A DNA stretch of 12,822 nucleotides from Dehalococcoidia bacterium UBA2160 (GCA_002328865.1 DCWO01000058.1:1-12822); one strand, 5' to 3'; shown: positions 1 through 7,257, numbered from the stretch's first letter. Notes: generated from the letters alone by a model not told the origin. Translations and numbers: made by a program.

Positions 1-479
1 GTGAACAGACCGATCGACACGAACGACGCCGCCAGGAGAAGGCTGCCTAGGTATTGCCCGGCGGCGGCGCCGACGTCAAGGTCACCCGCCGTCTCCACGG
101 CAATGGGTATCCCGAGAGTCGCGAAGATGGCGAATGCGACGAACAAGAACCCGGCCAAAAACTTGGACATCAACACGATCCACCCACGAATGGGGTGGGT
201 CAAGAGCAGCTCCAAGGTGCCGTCGCGATTCTCTTCGGCCAGGAGACGCATCGTCGCGGCAGGCACGAAGATCGCCAAAAGCCAAGGTAGTGAGGGTCGC
301 TCAATCGCGAACTCGACGGTGAAAAGGGGACGCAACGACGCTTCGTCGAGAAGCAGCGCGGAGTTGAAGTACACATACGACAGCACTGCCACGAAGGGAA
401 CGATGAGGATGTACGCGGCGGGCTGGTCGAAGTAGCCCTTGACGTCTTTCTTGACTAATGCCAGCAACGGAGAGCGCAT
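1..479 (-). CDS. ABC-2 type transporter permease, N-terminal part (runs off window)
   Basis: This is the membrane subunit of an ABC-2 type exporter; 159 codons from the ATG at 479 are visible and the rest lies outside the window. After a basic N-terminus (MRSPLLALVKKDVKGYF), hydrophobic stretches fall at about residues 22-43, 64-78, 100-127 and 144-159. Between the second and third is a segment reading AEENRDGTLELLLTHPIRGW, which resembles the conserved cytoplasmic 'E-E-x-R-x-G-T-x-E-L-L-L-T-x-P-I' region of GldF/ABC-2 permeases. It starts 5 nt after the stop of the ATPase gene, so the two are almost certainly one operon and one complex in the cytoplasmic membrane. The substrate cannot be told. 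The open frame on the opposite strand here is only its shadow. Family call is firm; the GldF-like subtype is less so. Confidence 0.85.
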   Translation of the reverse strand, partial: MRSPLLALVKKDVKGYFDQPAAYILIVPFVAVLSYVYFNSALLLDEASLRPLFTVEFAIERPSLPWLLAIFVPAATMRLLAEENRDGTLELLLTHPIRGWIVLMSKFLAGFLFVAFAIFATLGIPIAVETAGDLDVGAAAGQYLGSLLLAASFVSIGLF

Positions 480-484
480 ATAGA

Positions 485-1519
485 TTACTCTACACGCTCG
501 TCGGCGTCTTCCGCCGGAACCGTCAGATCATGGAAGACGTCTTCGAGCCTGGGTTGGACCTCGTGAAGCTCCCAGATCACCCAGTTGCGCTTCACCGCCA
601 GGGCGAAGATGTCGGGACGAGGATCGCCGTCGTCGGCCATCGAAATCTTGTACCGTTTGCGATTCTCGACAGGCGCTTCCGGCTCGACGCTTGAGATCGA
701 GTCAATGGCAGCTAAGCCCGATTCAACGTTTTCGCCTTCGACCTCCAGATCGACGGACCGAAGCCCTTTGGCATGGGCGAGCAGTTCTTGGACTTCGTTG
801 TTGGCAACGAGCTTGCCCCGGCTGATCACCAGGACCCGCTCGCACGTGTTTTCGACTTCCTGCATGACGTGTGTGCTGAGGAGTACGGTGCGATCGCCGC
901 CGAGATGTCGAATCAGGTCGCGGATCGTGAGTCGTTGGTTGGGGTCCAATCCCTCGGTTGGTTCGTCGAGCACCAGAACCGACGGCCGGTGCAGGATCGC
1001 CTGGGCCAGGCCGACCCGCTGATGATATCCCTTGGACAGTTGGTGGATGGGCCGGTAGAAGACCTCGCTAATGCCGGTTTCCTCCACCGTGCGGTCCATG
1101 TTCTCTTTTCGGTCTTTGCCTGAAAGGCCTCGCAACTCAGCGACGAAAAACAGGTACTCCGAAACGAGCATGTCCTCATAGAGCGGATTGTTCTCGGGCA
1201 GGTACCCGATAGATGCTCGCGTGCTGAGATCGTCTTGTTGTGTGTCTACGCCATTGATCTCGATGGCGCCTATGTCGGGCGTGTAGAACGACGTAAGCAT
1301 TCGCATCGTCGTCGTCTTGCCAGAGCCGTTGGGCCCCAGAAACCCTGCGATCTCCCCTCGACGCACCGCGAACGACAGGTCGTCGACGGCGACAAGATCG
1401 CCGAACTTCTTGGTAACGCCTCTGACCTGAATCGTCGCGTCCGAAGGGACGGTGTCGTCGACGGGGCGCTCAAGCTCCTCGACGGCGACCTCTTCGGCAG
1501 CGGCAGCCTCTTCAGTCAT
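485..1519 (-). CDS. ABC transporter ATP-binding protein (GldA/ABC-2 exporter type)
   Basis: This 344-residue protein is the cytoplasmic ATPase that powers the adjacent permease. It has a Walker A motif GPNGSGKTT (62-70), a YLPENNPLY segment (106-114) of the kind seen in GldA-like ATPases, the ABC signature in the form LSKGYHQR (161-168), Walker B VLVLDEPTEGLD (181-192) and the H-loop STH (215-217). An acidic, alanine-rich leader of about 28 residues precedes the nucleotide-binding domain. About 100 residues follow the core, as is common in ABC-2 exporter ATPases. The ATG at 1519 has GAGGTGA 9 nt upstream. The gene lies 72 nt downstream of groEL on the same strand, so readthrough from groEL is possible. 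The transported substrate is unknown. Confidence 0.93.
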   Translation of the reverse strand: MTEEAAAAEEVAVEELERPVDDTVPSDATIQVRGVTKKFGDLVAVDDLSFAVRRGEIAGFLGPNGSGKTTTMRMLTSFYTPDIGAIEINGVDTQQDDLSTRASIGYLPENNPLYEDMLVSEYLFFVAELRGLSGKDRKENMDRTVEETGISEVFYRPIHQLSKGYHQRVGLAQAILHRPSVLVLDEPTEGLDPNQRLTIRDLIRHLGGDRTVLLSTHVMQEVENTCERVLVISRGKLVANNEVQELLAHAKGLRSVDLEVEGENVESGLAAIDSISSVEPEAPVENRKRYKISMADDGDPRPDIFALAVKRNWVIWELHEVQPRLEDVFHDLTVPAEDADERVE

Positions 1520-1536
1520 CGCTGGGATTCACCTCG

Positions 1537-1554
1537 ACATTGAATACGCAATGT
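1537..1554. repeat. Short perfect inverted repeat between groEL and the ABC ATPase gene
   Basis: ACATTG and CAATGT form 6-bp perfect arms around the 6-nt spacer AATACG, about 18-35 nt upstream of the ABC ATPase start on the minus strand. There is no T-run on either side, so it is not a convincing intrinsic terminator of groEL. It could be an operator or a weak RNA hairpin just before the Shine-Dalgarno sequence, or chance. Confidence 0.3.
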
Positions 1555-1591
1555 TGTGGCCATCGGATTCGACGGTAAGTCCTGATACAGA

Positions 1592-3184
1592 CTATTCGTC
1601 GGAATCTTCCTCCGGCACGGCATCGGTTATCAGCGAGTGAGTGGTGAGCACCATGCCCGCCACGCTGGCCGCGTTCTCGAGCGCCGAGCGAGTGACCTTC
1701 GCAGGATCGACGATGCCCATCTCGAACATGCTGCCGTATTCTGCGTTATCGGCGTCGAACCCGAAGTCGTCCTCTCCTTGTGAGACACGGTGGAACACCA
1801 CCTCACCGCCCAGGCCCGCGTTGTCGGCAATGAGCCTGATCGGGACGGCGGCTGCAATTGACAGCATGTTTACACCCGTTTGCTCGTCGCCCGCAGCGTC
1901 GATCTTGGCCGCCGCTCGTTGTGTCGCCCGCAAAAGAGCGACGCCGCCGCCGGGCACTATGCCTTCGTCCATCGCTGCTCGGGTCGCCGAGAGGGCGTCC
2001 TCCAAACGCTGCTTTTTCTCGCGAAGCTCGATCTCGGTTGCCGCGCCAACCCTGAGCACGGACACGCCGCCGGACAGCTTCGCGGCCCGCTCTTCGAGCT
2101 TCTCTCTGTCGTAGTCGGACGTGGTCTCGTCGGCCTGTTGTCGGATCTGACCGACTCTGGCATGAATGTCAACTTCATTGCCGCGGCCGTCGACGAACGT
2201 GGTGTCGTCCTTGTTGCTGATGACGCGCCGGGCTTGTCCGAGGTCGTCGATCGAGACTGAATCCAGGGTCCGGCCGGAGTCTGTGCTGATGACGTTGGCG
2301 CCAAACAGAATCGCCATGTCTTCCAGCATGTCTTTGCGCCGGTCGCCGAAACCTGGGGCCTTGACCGCCAGGCAACTCAGATTCCCTTTCAGCTTGTTCA
2401 CGACCAGGGTGGCCAGGGCCTCGCCGTCGATGTCCTCGGCGATCACGAGGAAGTTCTTCGACACCGTGGTGACCCGCTCCAGGATCGGAACGAGCTCCGC
2501 GACGGTCGAGATCTTCTCGGACGTAATCAGAATGTACGGGTTTTCCAGCTCGGCGATCATCTTTTCCTGATCGGTGGAGAAGTAAGGGGAGAGGTAACCT
2601 CGGTCGATCTGCATGCCTTCGACGTAATCGACCTCGTAGCCCATGGTGTTGGACTCTTCGACGGTGACAACGCCCTTGCCGCCGACGTTGTCGAGGATAT
2701 CGGCTACGATATCGCCCATCTCTTGGTCATGAGCCGCGAGGATGGCCACCTGAGCGATCTGCTCTCGGCCTTCCACGGTTCGAGCCATGTCTTGGATCTC
2801 GTCCCTTGCGGTTTCGACGGCCCTCTCGATGCCGCGCTTGACCGCCATGGGGTTGGCGCCGGCGGCCACGTTCTTGAATCCTTCGCGGAGCAGACCCTGG
2901 GCCATGACCGTCGAAGTGGTGGTGCCGTCGCCGACGTCGTCGTTGGTCTTGCTGGCCGCTTCCTTCACGAGCTGCGCGCCCATGTTCGGGAAAGGCTCGC
3001 TAAGCTCGATCTCTTTCGCTATCGTGACGCCGTCGCTGCAAATCTGGGGCGGTCCGAATCCCTTGTCCAACACGACATTCCGTCCTGCCGGACCGAGGGT
3101 GACGCCAACGGCGTGAGCCAGCGTGTCGATGCCGTTCATGAGTTCTTTACGGGCATCTTCGTCATATTGAAACTGTTTTGGCAT
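1592..3184 (-). CDS. groEL: 60 kDa chaperonin GroEL
   Basis: This is the cytoplasmic ATP-driven chaperonin subunit, which forms double heptameric rings that fold proteins together with GroES. From the ATG at 3184 it is 530 residues, starting MPKQFQYDEDARKELMNGID, the normal GroEL N-terminus. The frame is open 15 codons further upstream, but GAGGAGAG lies before 3184 and the homology begins there. Hallmarks are TLGPAGRNVVLDKGFG near residues 29-44, the ATP-binding GDGTTTSTV near 85-93 (canonical DGTTTATV), and ATRAAMDEGIVPGGGVALLRA near 400. The C-terminus ends LITDAVPEEDSDE and lacks the Gly-Gly-Met tail found in most GroEL proteins. No groES lies upstream, where the next gene is ada, and no CIRCE (HrcA) element is visible in the leader. 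It may be a stand-alone or secondary groEL copy, with groES elsewhere. Confidence 0.96.
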   Translation of the reverse strand: MPKQFQYDEDARKELMNGIDTLAHAVGVTLGPAGRNVVLDKGFGPPQICSDGVTIAKEIELSEPFPNMGAQLVKEAASKTNDDVGDGTTTSTVMAQGLLREGFKNVAAGANPMAVKRGIERAVETARDEIQDMARTVEGREQIAQVAILAAHDQEMGDIVADILDNVGGKGVVTVEESNTMGYEVDYVEGMQIDRGYLSPYFSTDQEKMIAELENPYILITSEKISTVAELVPILERVTTVSKNFLVIAEDIDGEALATLVVNKLKGNLSCLAVKAPGFGDRRKDMLEDMAILFGANVISTDSGRTLDSVSIDDLGQARRVISNKDDTTFVDGRGNEVDIHARVGQIRQQADETTSDYDREKLEERAAKLSGGVSVLRVGAATEIELREKKQRLEDALSATRAAMDEGIVPGGGVALLRATQRAAAKIDAAGDEQTGVNMLSIAAAVPIRLIADNAGLGGEVVFHRVSQGEDDFGFDADNAEYGSMFEMGIVDPAKVTRSALENAASVAGMVLTTHSLITDAVPEEDSDE

Positions 3185-3336
3185 TGTAATCGTCTCTCCT
3201 CGCGCACGAATTGCTGTCCAACCGCCCAATCATCAGCCATTCGGAAAATTCGCCGTCATTGGGCTCGACGACACAGTCTGCCAACGTCGGGAAGTCGATC
3301 GTAGCAGATGCGGAACATCAAGGATATCTGAACGGT

Positions 3337-3345
3337 ATTCTAGCA
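3337..3345 (-). promoter_or_regulatory. Candidate extended -10 element upstream of groEL
   Basis: On the minus strand the sequence reads TGCTAGAAT, an extended -10 (TGn plus TAGAAT, five of six matches to TATAAT). It lies just after the ada stop codon and would give a leader of about 145 nt before groEL. The -35 region (about TGAAAT at 17 nt spacing) is poor, which is tolerable for extended -10 promoters. Apart from this element, bases 3185-3362 show no CIRCE repeat, gene or clear hairpin. Confidence 0.35.
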
Positions 3346-3362
3346 TCATTGCGTTCGGGATT

Positions 3363-4514
3363 TCACATGACCGCCCGACAAGCGAAGGGTGACCGGTTCA
3401 AACGGGAATGCGAAATGATGTTGGGGTCCAGATAATTTGTCTCTCGCTCCAGCGCGAGCAATGCCTGCTTGCGCTCGGCGCCCCAGCGGTAGCCGCCGGG
3501 CTCACCGTCCGAGCGTGTGACACGATGGCAGGGGATCAAGATCGCTACAGGGTTTGCGGCGCAGGCCCCGGCGACGGCCCGCGCGCCGTCCGGCGACCCG
3601 ATGTCCGCGGCTACGGCGCCGTACGACGCCGTCTCGCCGACAGGGATGCGAGTCAGGCGGTCCCATACCAATCGTTGGAACCGGGTGCCCCCGACATCCA
3701 ACACCGCGTCGATCGCGGTCCGGTGCGAGTCGATGTACCCGACGATCTCCGCGGCGACCCGGGCGGCGGCCGGCGACCCCGATTCCAATCGCGCACCTGG
3801 AAACTCCGTCGCCAGGCCATCGCGCAGTTCTGCTTCTGTGTCGCCCAAACGGACCGAACAGATGCCTTTTTCCGTTGCCGCGACCAGCAAGAATCCGAGC
3901 GAGCAGCCGATGACTTGGTATCCGATGGTCGATTCGTAAGCGCCTTTGCGATACTCAGCCGGAGTCATGCCCAACTGGTCCTTGGCTCGTTCGTACACGC
4001 GCCGGGGCGATCCGAACCCAGCCTCGTAAATCGCATCGGTCACGCTTGGTCCGGTCTTGAGGGCCGACTTCAGGTCGTCGAATTTGAGCGACTCCGCGTA
4101 TCGACTGGGCGTCGTGCCCATGACTGCCCGGAAGACCTGGTGCACGTGCCCGGAGCTGCGGCCCACGGCGGCGCCAAGCTCGGACAGCGTCGGCGGTCTG
4201 TCGACGGCGGCTTCGATCAGGCGGCATACCTGTTCGGCCAGAAGAACGTGAGGGTGACGAGAGTGCGGCGTGCTTGGCAGGCACCTTTTGCACGCCCTGA
4301 AGCCCCCAGCCTCGGCCTCCTGCCACGTCTTGTAGAACGTGAGGTTGGTTCGCTTAGGCGTGCGGCTAGGGCAGGTCGGGCGGCAGTAGATGCCGGTCGA
4401 CGAAACGCCCTGAACGAATGCATCGAGGTATGTCTCGTCTTTGGTTTGGACCGCCGCCCACATCGTGTCACTGTCTGGCAAAAGCCCTGGTCGATCTGAT
4501 TGATTGCTGCCCAA
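3363..4514 (-). CDS. ada: Ada: bifunctional methylphosphotriester / O6-methylguanine-DNA methyltransferase and transcriptional regulator
   Basis: This protein repairs methylated DNA by self-methylation and activates the adaptive response. It is 383 residues, against 354 in E. coli. Domain 1 is the zinc-binding Ada domain, with Cys44, Cys48, Cys75 and Cys78 in GIYCRPTCPSR and FRACKRCLP; Cys44 corresponds to the phosphotriester-accepting Cys38 of E. coli. Domain 2 (about 90-192) is an AraC-type helix-turn-helix (PTLSELGAAVGRSSGHVHQVF and GMTPAEYRKG). Domain 3 is the O6-alkylguanine transferase, with the active-site IPCHRV around Cys329 and the GARAVAGACAANP segment with the likely Arg finger near 312. 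The start is TTG at 4514, supported by GGAGGAGG 5 nt upstream. About 20 residues follow the usual C-terminus (after ALLALERETNYLD). It is transcribed divergently from tRNA-Leu. Confidence 0.95.
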   Translation of the reverse strand: MGSNQSDRPGLLPDSDTMWAAVQTKDETYLDAFVQGVSSTGIYCRPTCPSRTPKRTNLTFYKTWQEAEAGGFRACKRCLPSTPHSRHPHVLLAEQVCRLIEAAVDRPPTLSELGAAVGRSSGHVHQVFRAVMGTTPSRYAESLKFDDLKSALKTGPSVTDAIYEAGFGSPRRVYERAKDQLGMTPAEYRKGAYESTIGYQVIGCSLGFLLVAATEKGICSVRLGDTEAELRDGLATEFPGARLESGSPAAARVAAEIVGYIDSHRTAIDAVLDVGGTRFQRLVWDRLTRIPVGETASYGAVAADIGSPDGARAVAGACAANPVAILIPCHRVTRSDGEPGGYRWGAERKQALLALERETNYLDPNIISHSRLNRSPFACRAVM

Positions 4515-4519
4515 AGTGT

Positions 4520-4527
4520 CCTCCTCC
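4520..4527 (-). promoter_or_regulatory. Strong Shine-Dalgarno of ada, fixing a TTG start
   Basis: The minus strand reads GGAGGAGG, ending 5 nt before the TTG codon at 4514. No in-frame ATG or GTG with comparable spacing exists. The next in-frame ATG (residue 18) has no such site and would leave the Ada zinc domain a very short N-terminal lead. Confidence 0.75.
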
Positions 4528-4631
4528 GCTCTGTTGTGGGCCGGCGCCCAAAGTCATATCCGTCGAAGTCAATTCTATTGACAGAATGGCCTGGGCGCTA
4601 TCCGAATCTTACATCGGGAGTGCGAAGTCGT

Positions 4632-4661
4632 TCGACACTCCTCAAGACGCGACGCTATAAT
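4632..4661 (+). promoter_or_regulatory. Candidate sigma-70-type promoter of tRNA-Leu
   Basis: TCGACA (4632-4637, five of six to TTGACA) and a perfect TATAAT (4656-4661) are 18 nt apart. Transcription would begin near 4668, about 30 nt before the mature tRNA. A second consensus-like TTGACA at 4578-4583 has no good -10 at normal spacing. That hexamer sits inside a short inverted repeat, ATTCT/AGAAT, in the ada-tRNA divergent region. Confidence 0.65.
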
Positions 4662-4699
4662 TACGAATGGACTCGATTGTGTGCATGCGAGTCCGCCCT

Positions 4700-4781
4700 G
4701 GGGAAGTGTTGGAATTGGTAGACAAGCATGATTTAGGATCATGTGCCGAAAGGCGTGGGAGTTCGAGTCTCCCCTTCCCCA
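4700..4781 (+). tRNA. tRNA-Leu(UAG)
   Basis: A full class II cloverleaf can be drawn. The acceptor stem GGGGAAG (4700-4706) pairs with CTTCCCC (4774-4780), and the discriminator is A4781. A D-arm contains GGTAGA. The anticodon stem CATGA/TCATG encloses the loop TTTAGGA, giving anticodon UAG (decodes CUA and probably other CUN codons). A long variable arm TGCC-GAAA-GGCG and a T-arm GGGAG-TTCGAGT-CTCCC complete it. The long variable arm and discriminator A agree with leucine identity. The 3' CCA is not encoded and must be added enzymatically. No clear intrinsic terminator follows. Confidence 0.97.
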
Positions 4782-4928
4782 TGCTCCCGCTGAGCGATGT
4801 TGACTTCCTCACCGGAGCCGATACGAACGGCGGACGGAAAGCCTGCCTGGCGCTTCTTCCTCCAAGGATCGGACCCCGTTGAGTCACGATGCGCACCTCG
4901 CCCGTAGCGCGCGATTTTCCCACTCTGC

Positions 4929-4934
4929 TACCAT
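4929..4934 (+). promoter_or_regulatory. Candidate -10 element for leaderless transcription of lepA
   Basis: TACCAT ends 6 nt before the lepA ATG at 4941, and no Shine-Dalgarno-like sequence precedes that ATG. This spacing would place the transcription start at or next to the A of ATG. The -35 region is not recognisable. Bases 4782-4928, between tRNA-Leu and this site, show no gene or strong hairpin. Confidence 0.35.
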
Positions 4935-4940
4935 TTACCT

Positions 4941-6776
4941 ATGAACGCATCAAGAATCAGAAACTTCTGCATCATCGCTCACATCGATCACGGCAAGTCG
5001 ACGCTGGCCGACCGGTTGCTGCAGGCCACCGAAACAGTCGACCCACGGTTGATGGTCGATCAGCACCTCGACTCCATGGACCTGGAGCGGGAGCGCGGAA
5101 TCACGATCAAAGCCCAGGCCGTGCGTTTGGGGCATACCGGCGCCGACGGCCAAACGTATCAACTGAACCTGATCGACACCCCGGGTCATGTCGATTTCTC
5201 GTACGAGGTGTCGCGCAGCCTGACCGCTTGCGAAGGTGCATTGTTGGTCGTCGACGCCGCCCAGGGCATCCAGGCACAGACGCTGGCCAACGTCTACTTG
5301 GCCATGGAACACGACCTCGAGATCATCCCGGTCATCAACAAGATCGATCTGGAGCTGGCTGAGCCCGATCGAGTATCGACCGAGGTGCAGCAGGCATTCG
5401 GGTTCGCCCCCGAGGACGTGTTGTTCGTCTCGGCCAAATCCGGTCTGGGCATCGACACGCTGTTGGAGGCGATCGTCAATCGGATACCGCCGCCGACCGG
5501 CGCCGCCGAAGGTCCGCTGAAGGCGTTGATTTTCGACTCGATGTACGACCCGTACAAAGGCGTGGTCGCTTACGTCCGGGTATTCGAGGGATCCGCCCCC
5601 GCCAGAGGCAAAGTCAGGGTGGTGTCCAGCGGCACGGAGAGCGAGTTGTTGGAGGCTGGTTTCTTCGGTCCATCCCCAACCGTGGTCACCGGGTTGAGCG
5701 TCGGTGAGGTCGGCTATCTCGCCACCGGGCTGAAGAGCGTCGGTGAAGCTCCGGTCGGGGACACGCTGACCATGGCGACCGATCCGGCGACCGAAGCGTT
5801 GAAAGGTTACGAGCCTCTGAAGCCGATGGTGTTCGCCGGCCTCTACCCAGCCGACGGCGAGGACTATCTCGAACTCCGAGAGGCGCTTCAGAAGCTGCAA
5901 CTAAACGACGCGGCGCTCAACTACGTGCCCGAGACGTCCATGGCGTTGGGCAACGGCTTCAGGTGCGGATTCCTGGGGCTGCTGCACATGGACATCGTCC
6001 AAGAGCGGCTGGAGCGGGAGTACGAGGTCGATCTGCTGGCAACGTCGCCAAGCGTCGCATACCGCGTCGTTCTGGCAGACGGCGGCGAGATCGAGATCGA
6101 CAGCCCGGCGTTGTTGCCCGCGCCGCAACGAATCGCCGAGTTGCAGGAACCTTGGCTCGAGCTGAGCATCATCACGCCGTCAGCGTATATCGGCGCGACG
6201 ATGGAGTTGGTTCAAGCGCGGCGCGGCGAATTCAGGAAGATGGAGTACCTCCAGCACAATAGCGTCAACGGGGCAGGGGACGGACCGGCCCAAAACCGCG
6301 TCCTGCTGGAGTACGACGTTCCGCTTTCGGAAGTGTTGCTTGACTTCCACGACCAGCTAAAAGCCCGGACACAAGGCTACGCGTCCATGGACTATTCGGT
6401 GTCCGGATACCGGCCAGGCGACCTCGTGCGGCTGGACATCCTCGTCAACGGCGAGCCCGTCGACGCCCTGTCCGTCATATTGCACCGCGAGAACTCCTAC
6501 CGGCAGGGAAAGGCGCTGGTCGAGCAACTTAAAGAGCTGATACCGCGCCAGTCGTTCGAGGTCCCCATCCAGGCCGCGATCGGCGGCAGGATCATCTCCC
6601 GCGAGACCATCCGGGCGTATCGCAAAGACGTGCTGGCCAAACTCTACGGCGGCGACGTGACGCGAAAGCAGAAGCTGCTGAAGAAGCAGGCGAAGGGCAA
6701 GAAGCGGATGAAACGGGTAGGGACCGTCGAGATCCCGCAAGAGGCTTTCTTGAGCGTCCTCAAGATGGAGCGGTAG
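4941..6776 (+). CDS. lepA: Elongation factor 4 (LepA), ribosome-associated GTPase
   Basis: LepA/EF4 is a translational GTPase that binds the ribosome and affects back-translocation, initiation and recovery under stress. The 611 residues match the family length (599 in E. coli). GTPase motifs run in order: G1 AHIDHGKST (13-21), G2 RGITIK (52-57), G3 DTPGHVDF (79-86), G4 NKID (133-136) and G5 SAKSG (164-168). After the EF-G-like domains, the family-specific C-terminal region is intact, ending with RKDVLAKLYGGDVTRKQKLL, a lysine-rich stretch and GTVEIPQEAFLSVLKMER. The ATG at 4941 starts the canonical IRNFCIIAHIDHG N-terminus. No ribosome-binding site is visible, and a leaderless transcript is possible. 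It points toward the convergent aspartyl-protease pseudogene, with 110 nt between them. Confidence 0.98.
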   Translation: MNASRIRNFCIIAHIDHGKSTLADRLLQATETVDPRLMVDQHLDSMDLERERGITIKAQAVRLGHTGADGQTYQLNLIDTPGHVDFSYEVSRSLTACEGALLVVDAAQGIQAQTLANVYLAMEHDLEIIPVINKIDLELAEPDRVSTEVQQAFGFAPEDVLFVSAKSGLGIDTLLEAIVNRIPPPTGAAEGPLKALIFDSMYDPYKGVVAYVRVFEGSAPARGKVRVVSSGTESELLEAGFFGPSPTVVTGLSVGEVGYLATGLKSVGEAPVGDTLTMATDPATEALKGYEPLKPMVFAGLYPADGEDYLELREALQKLQLNDAALNYVPETSMALGNGFRCGFLGLLHMDIVQERLEREYEVDLLATSPSVAYRVVLADGGEIEIDSPALLPAPQRIAELQEPWLELSIITPSAYIGATMELVQARRGEFRKMEYLQHNSVNGAGDGPAQNRVLLEYDVPLSEVLLDFHDQLKARTQGYASMDYSVSGYRPGDLVRLDILVNGEPVDALSVILHRENSYRQGKALVEQLKELIPRQSFEVPIQAAIGGRIISRETIRAYRKDVLAKLYGGDVTRKQKLLKKQAKGKKRMKRVGTVEIPQEAFLSVLKMER

Positions 6777-6886
6777 GGGCGGCGAAAATTGCCCTGTCCA
6801 TCTGCCCGATATAGAAATCTCTGGTGAACTTTTCGCGTCTGGCTACGGTTTCGACACGCCACGCGAACCTGAGCGACGAACGTCAG
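6777..6886. other. Intergenic stretch between lepA and protease pseudogene; degraded sequence, REP-like core
   Basis: No gene can be called here. Two things stand out. The plus strand at about 6850-6881 contains TTTCGACACG and, after an interruption, CTGAGCGACGAACG. These two halves resemble the widespread bacterial intergenic repeat with a TTCGACA...CTCAGG...GAACG pattern (from memory, not searched). Second, the minus strand from 6882 down to the TGA at 6760-6762 stays open for 40 codons without a start codon, with a natural-looking composition (ARREKFTRDFYIGQMDRAIF). I do not recognise this peptide; it overlaps the 3' end of lepA and may be chance or a gene tail. Confidence 0.25.
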
Positions 6887-7257
6887 CTATCCATTCGCAT
6901 GTCGTTTAAGTAAGGCATCGACGTGGGTGAGACGCTCGTTGATCGGGTCGACTGCCAGGCCGAAGGTCTCGAGAGTGACGGCGCCGAGCAACGGTTGAGC
7001 ATCGTCCGGTCCAAAGACAATCAGACTGGGATGCGCCTCTCCCTCAAACCTGATCCACGTGTCGGCCACGTCTCTGTGAACCCTGCGCTCGCCGGCCATG
7101 ACAAAAGCCCGGGGCCCTGTGGGGCAACCTCAAGTCGGCGGAGCAGTCCAACAGGCAATGTCGTATACGTCGCGCCGGCATCGACCAATGCTCGCACTGG
7201 CTCGTAGCGGTTGCCCTGTGAATCGCCGACCTCGATTTCTACAGAGAAAGTTCTCAC
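6887..7257 (-). pseudogene. Retropepsin-like (clan AA) aspartyl protease family protein, frameshifted
   Basis: The N-terminal half, from the GTG at 7257, reads RTFSVEIEVGDSQGN then ALVDAGATYTTLPVGLLRR, the usual start of small bacterial clan AA aspartyl-protease-like proteins. After VAPQG the frame shifts, and the expected second half continues in another frame: FVMAGERRVHRDVADTW, then SLIVFGPDDAQPLLGAVTLE, then FGLAVDPINERL, ending at TAG 6887-6889. The switch falls in GGGCCCCGGG near 7112-7121. One extra C would restore a single frame of about 123 codons. The catalytic motif is DAGAT where DTGAT or DSGAT is expected, so the Thr/Ser beside the Asp is missing too. A GTGAGG lies 7 nt before the GTG start. 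It may be a real one-base deletion or a sequencing error in a homopolymer. Physiological substrates of the family are mostly unknown. Confidence 0.82.

Noticed and set aside
1..435. A 144-codon plus-strand open frame at the window start
   Set aside because: The minus strand carries an ABC-2 permease segment with membrane helices and the conserved RDGTLELLL region, contiguous with its ATPase gene.
3408..4499. A 363-codon open frame antisense to ada
   Set aside because: The minus strand has Ada with zinc cysteines and PCHRV; the antisense product is arginine-rich and featureless.
4572..4586. ATTCT/AGAAT inverted repeat with TTGACA inside, in the ada-tRNA gap, considered as an Ada operator or second promoter
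   Set aside because: The arms are only 5 bp, no good -10 follows at standard spacing, and it does not match a known Ada-binding sequence that I can recall with certainty.
4578..4604. TTGACA (4578) paired with TATCCG as an alternative tRNA promoter
   Set aside because: The 15-nt spacing and poor -10 are inferior to TCGACA-18-TATAAT further downstream.
4642..4923. A small minus-strand open frame across tRNA-Leu
   Set aside because: It is the antisense of the tRNA. GKGRLELPRLSAHDPKS is the kind of spurious peptide that tRNA-Leu genes generate.
4950..5900. A 316-codon open frame antisense to lepA
   Set aside because: It is a shadow created by GC-rich codon usage. The plus strand encodes LepA with all GTPase motifs, while the antisense peptide shows no recognisable motif.
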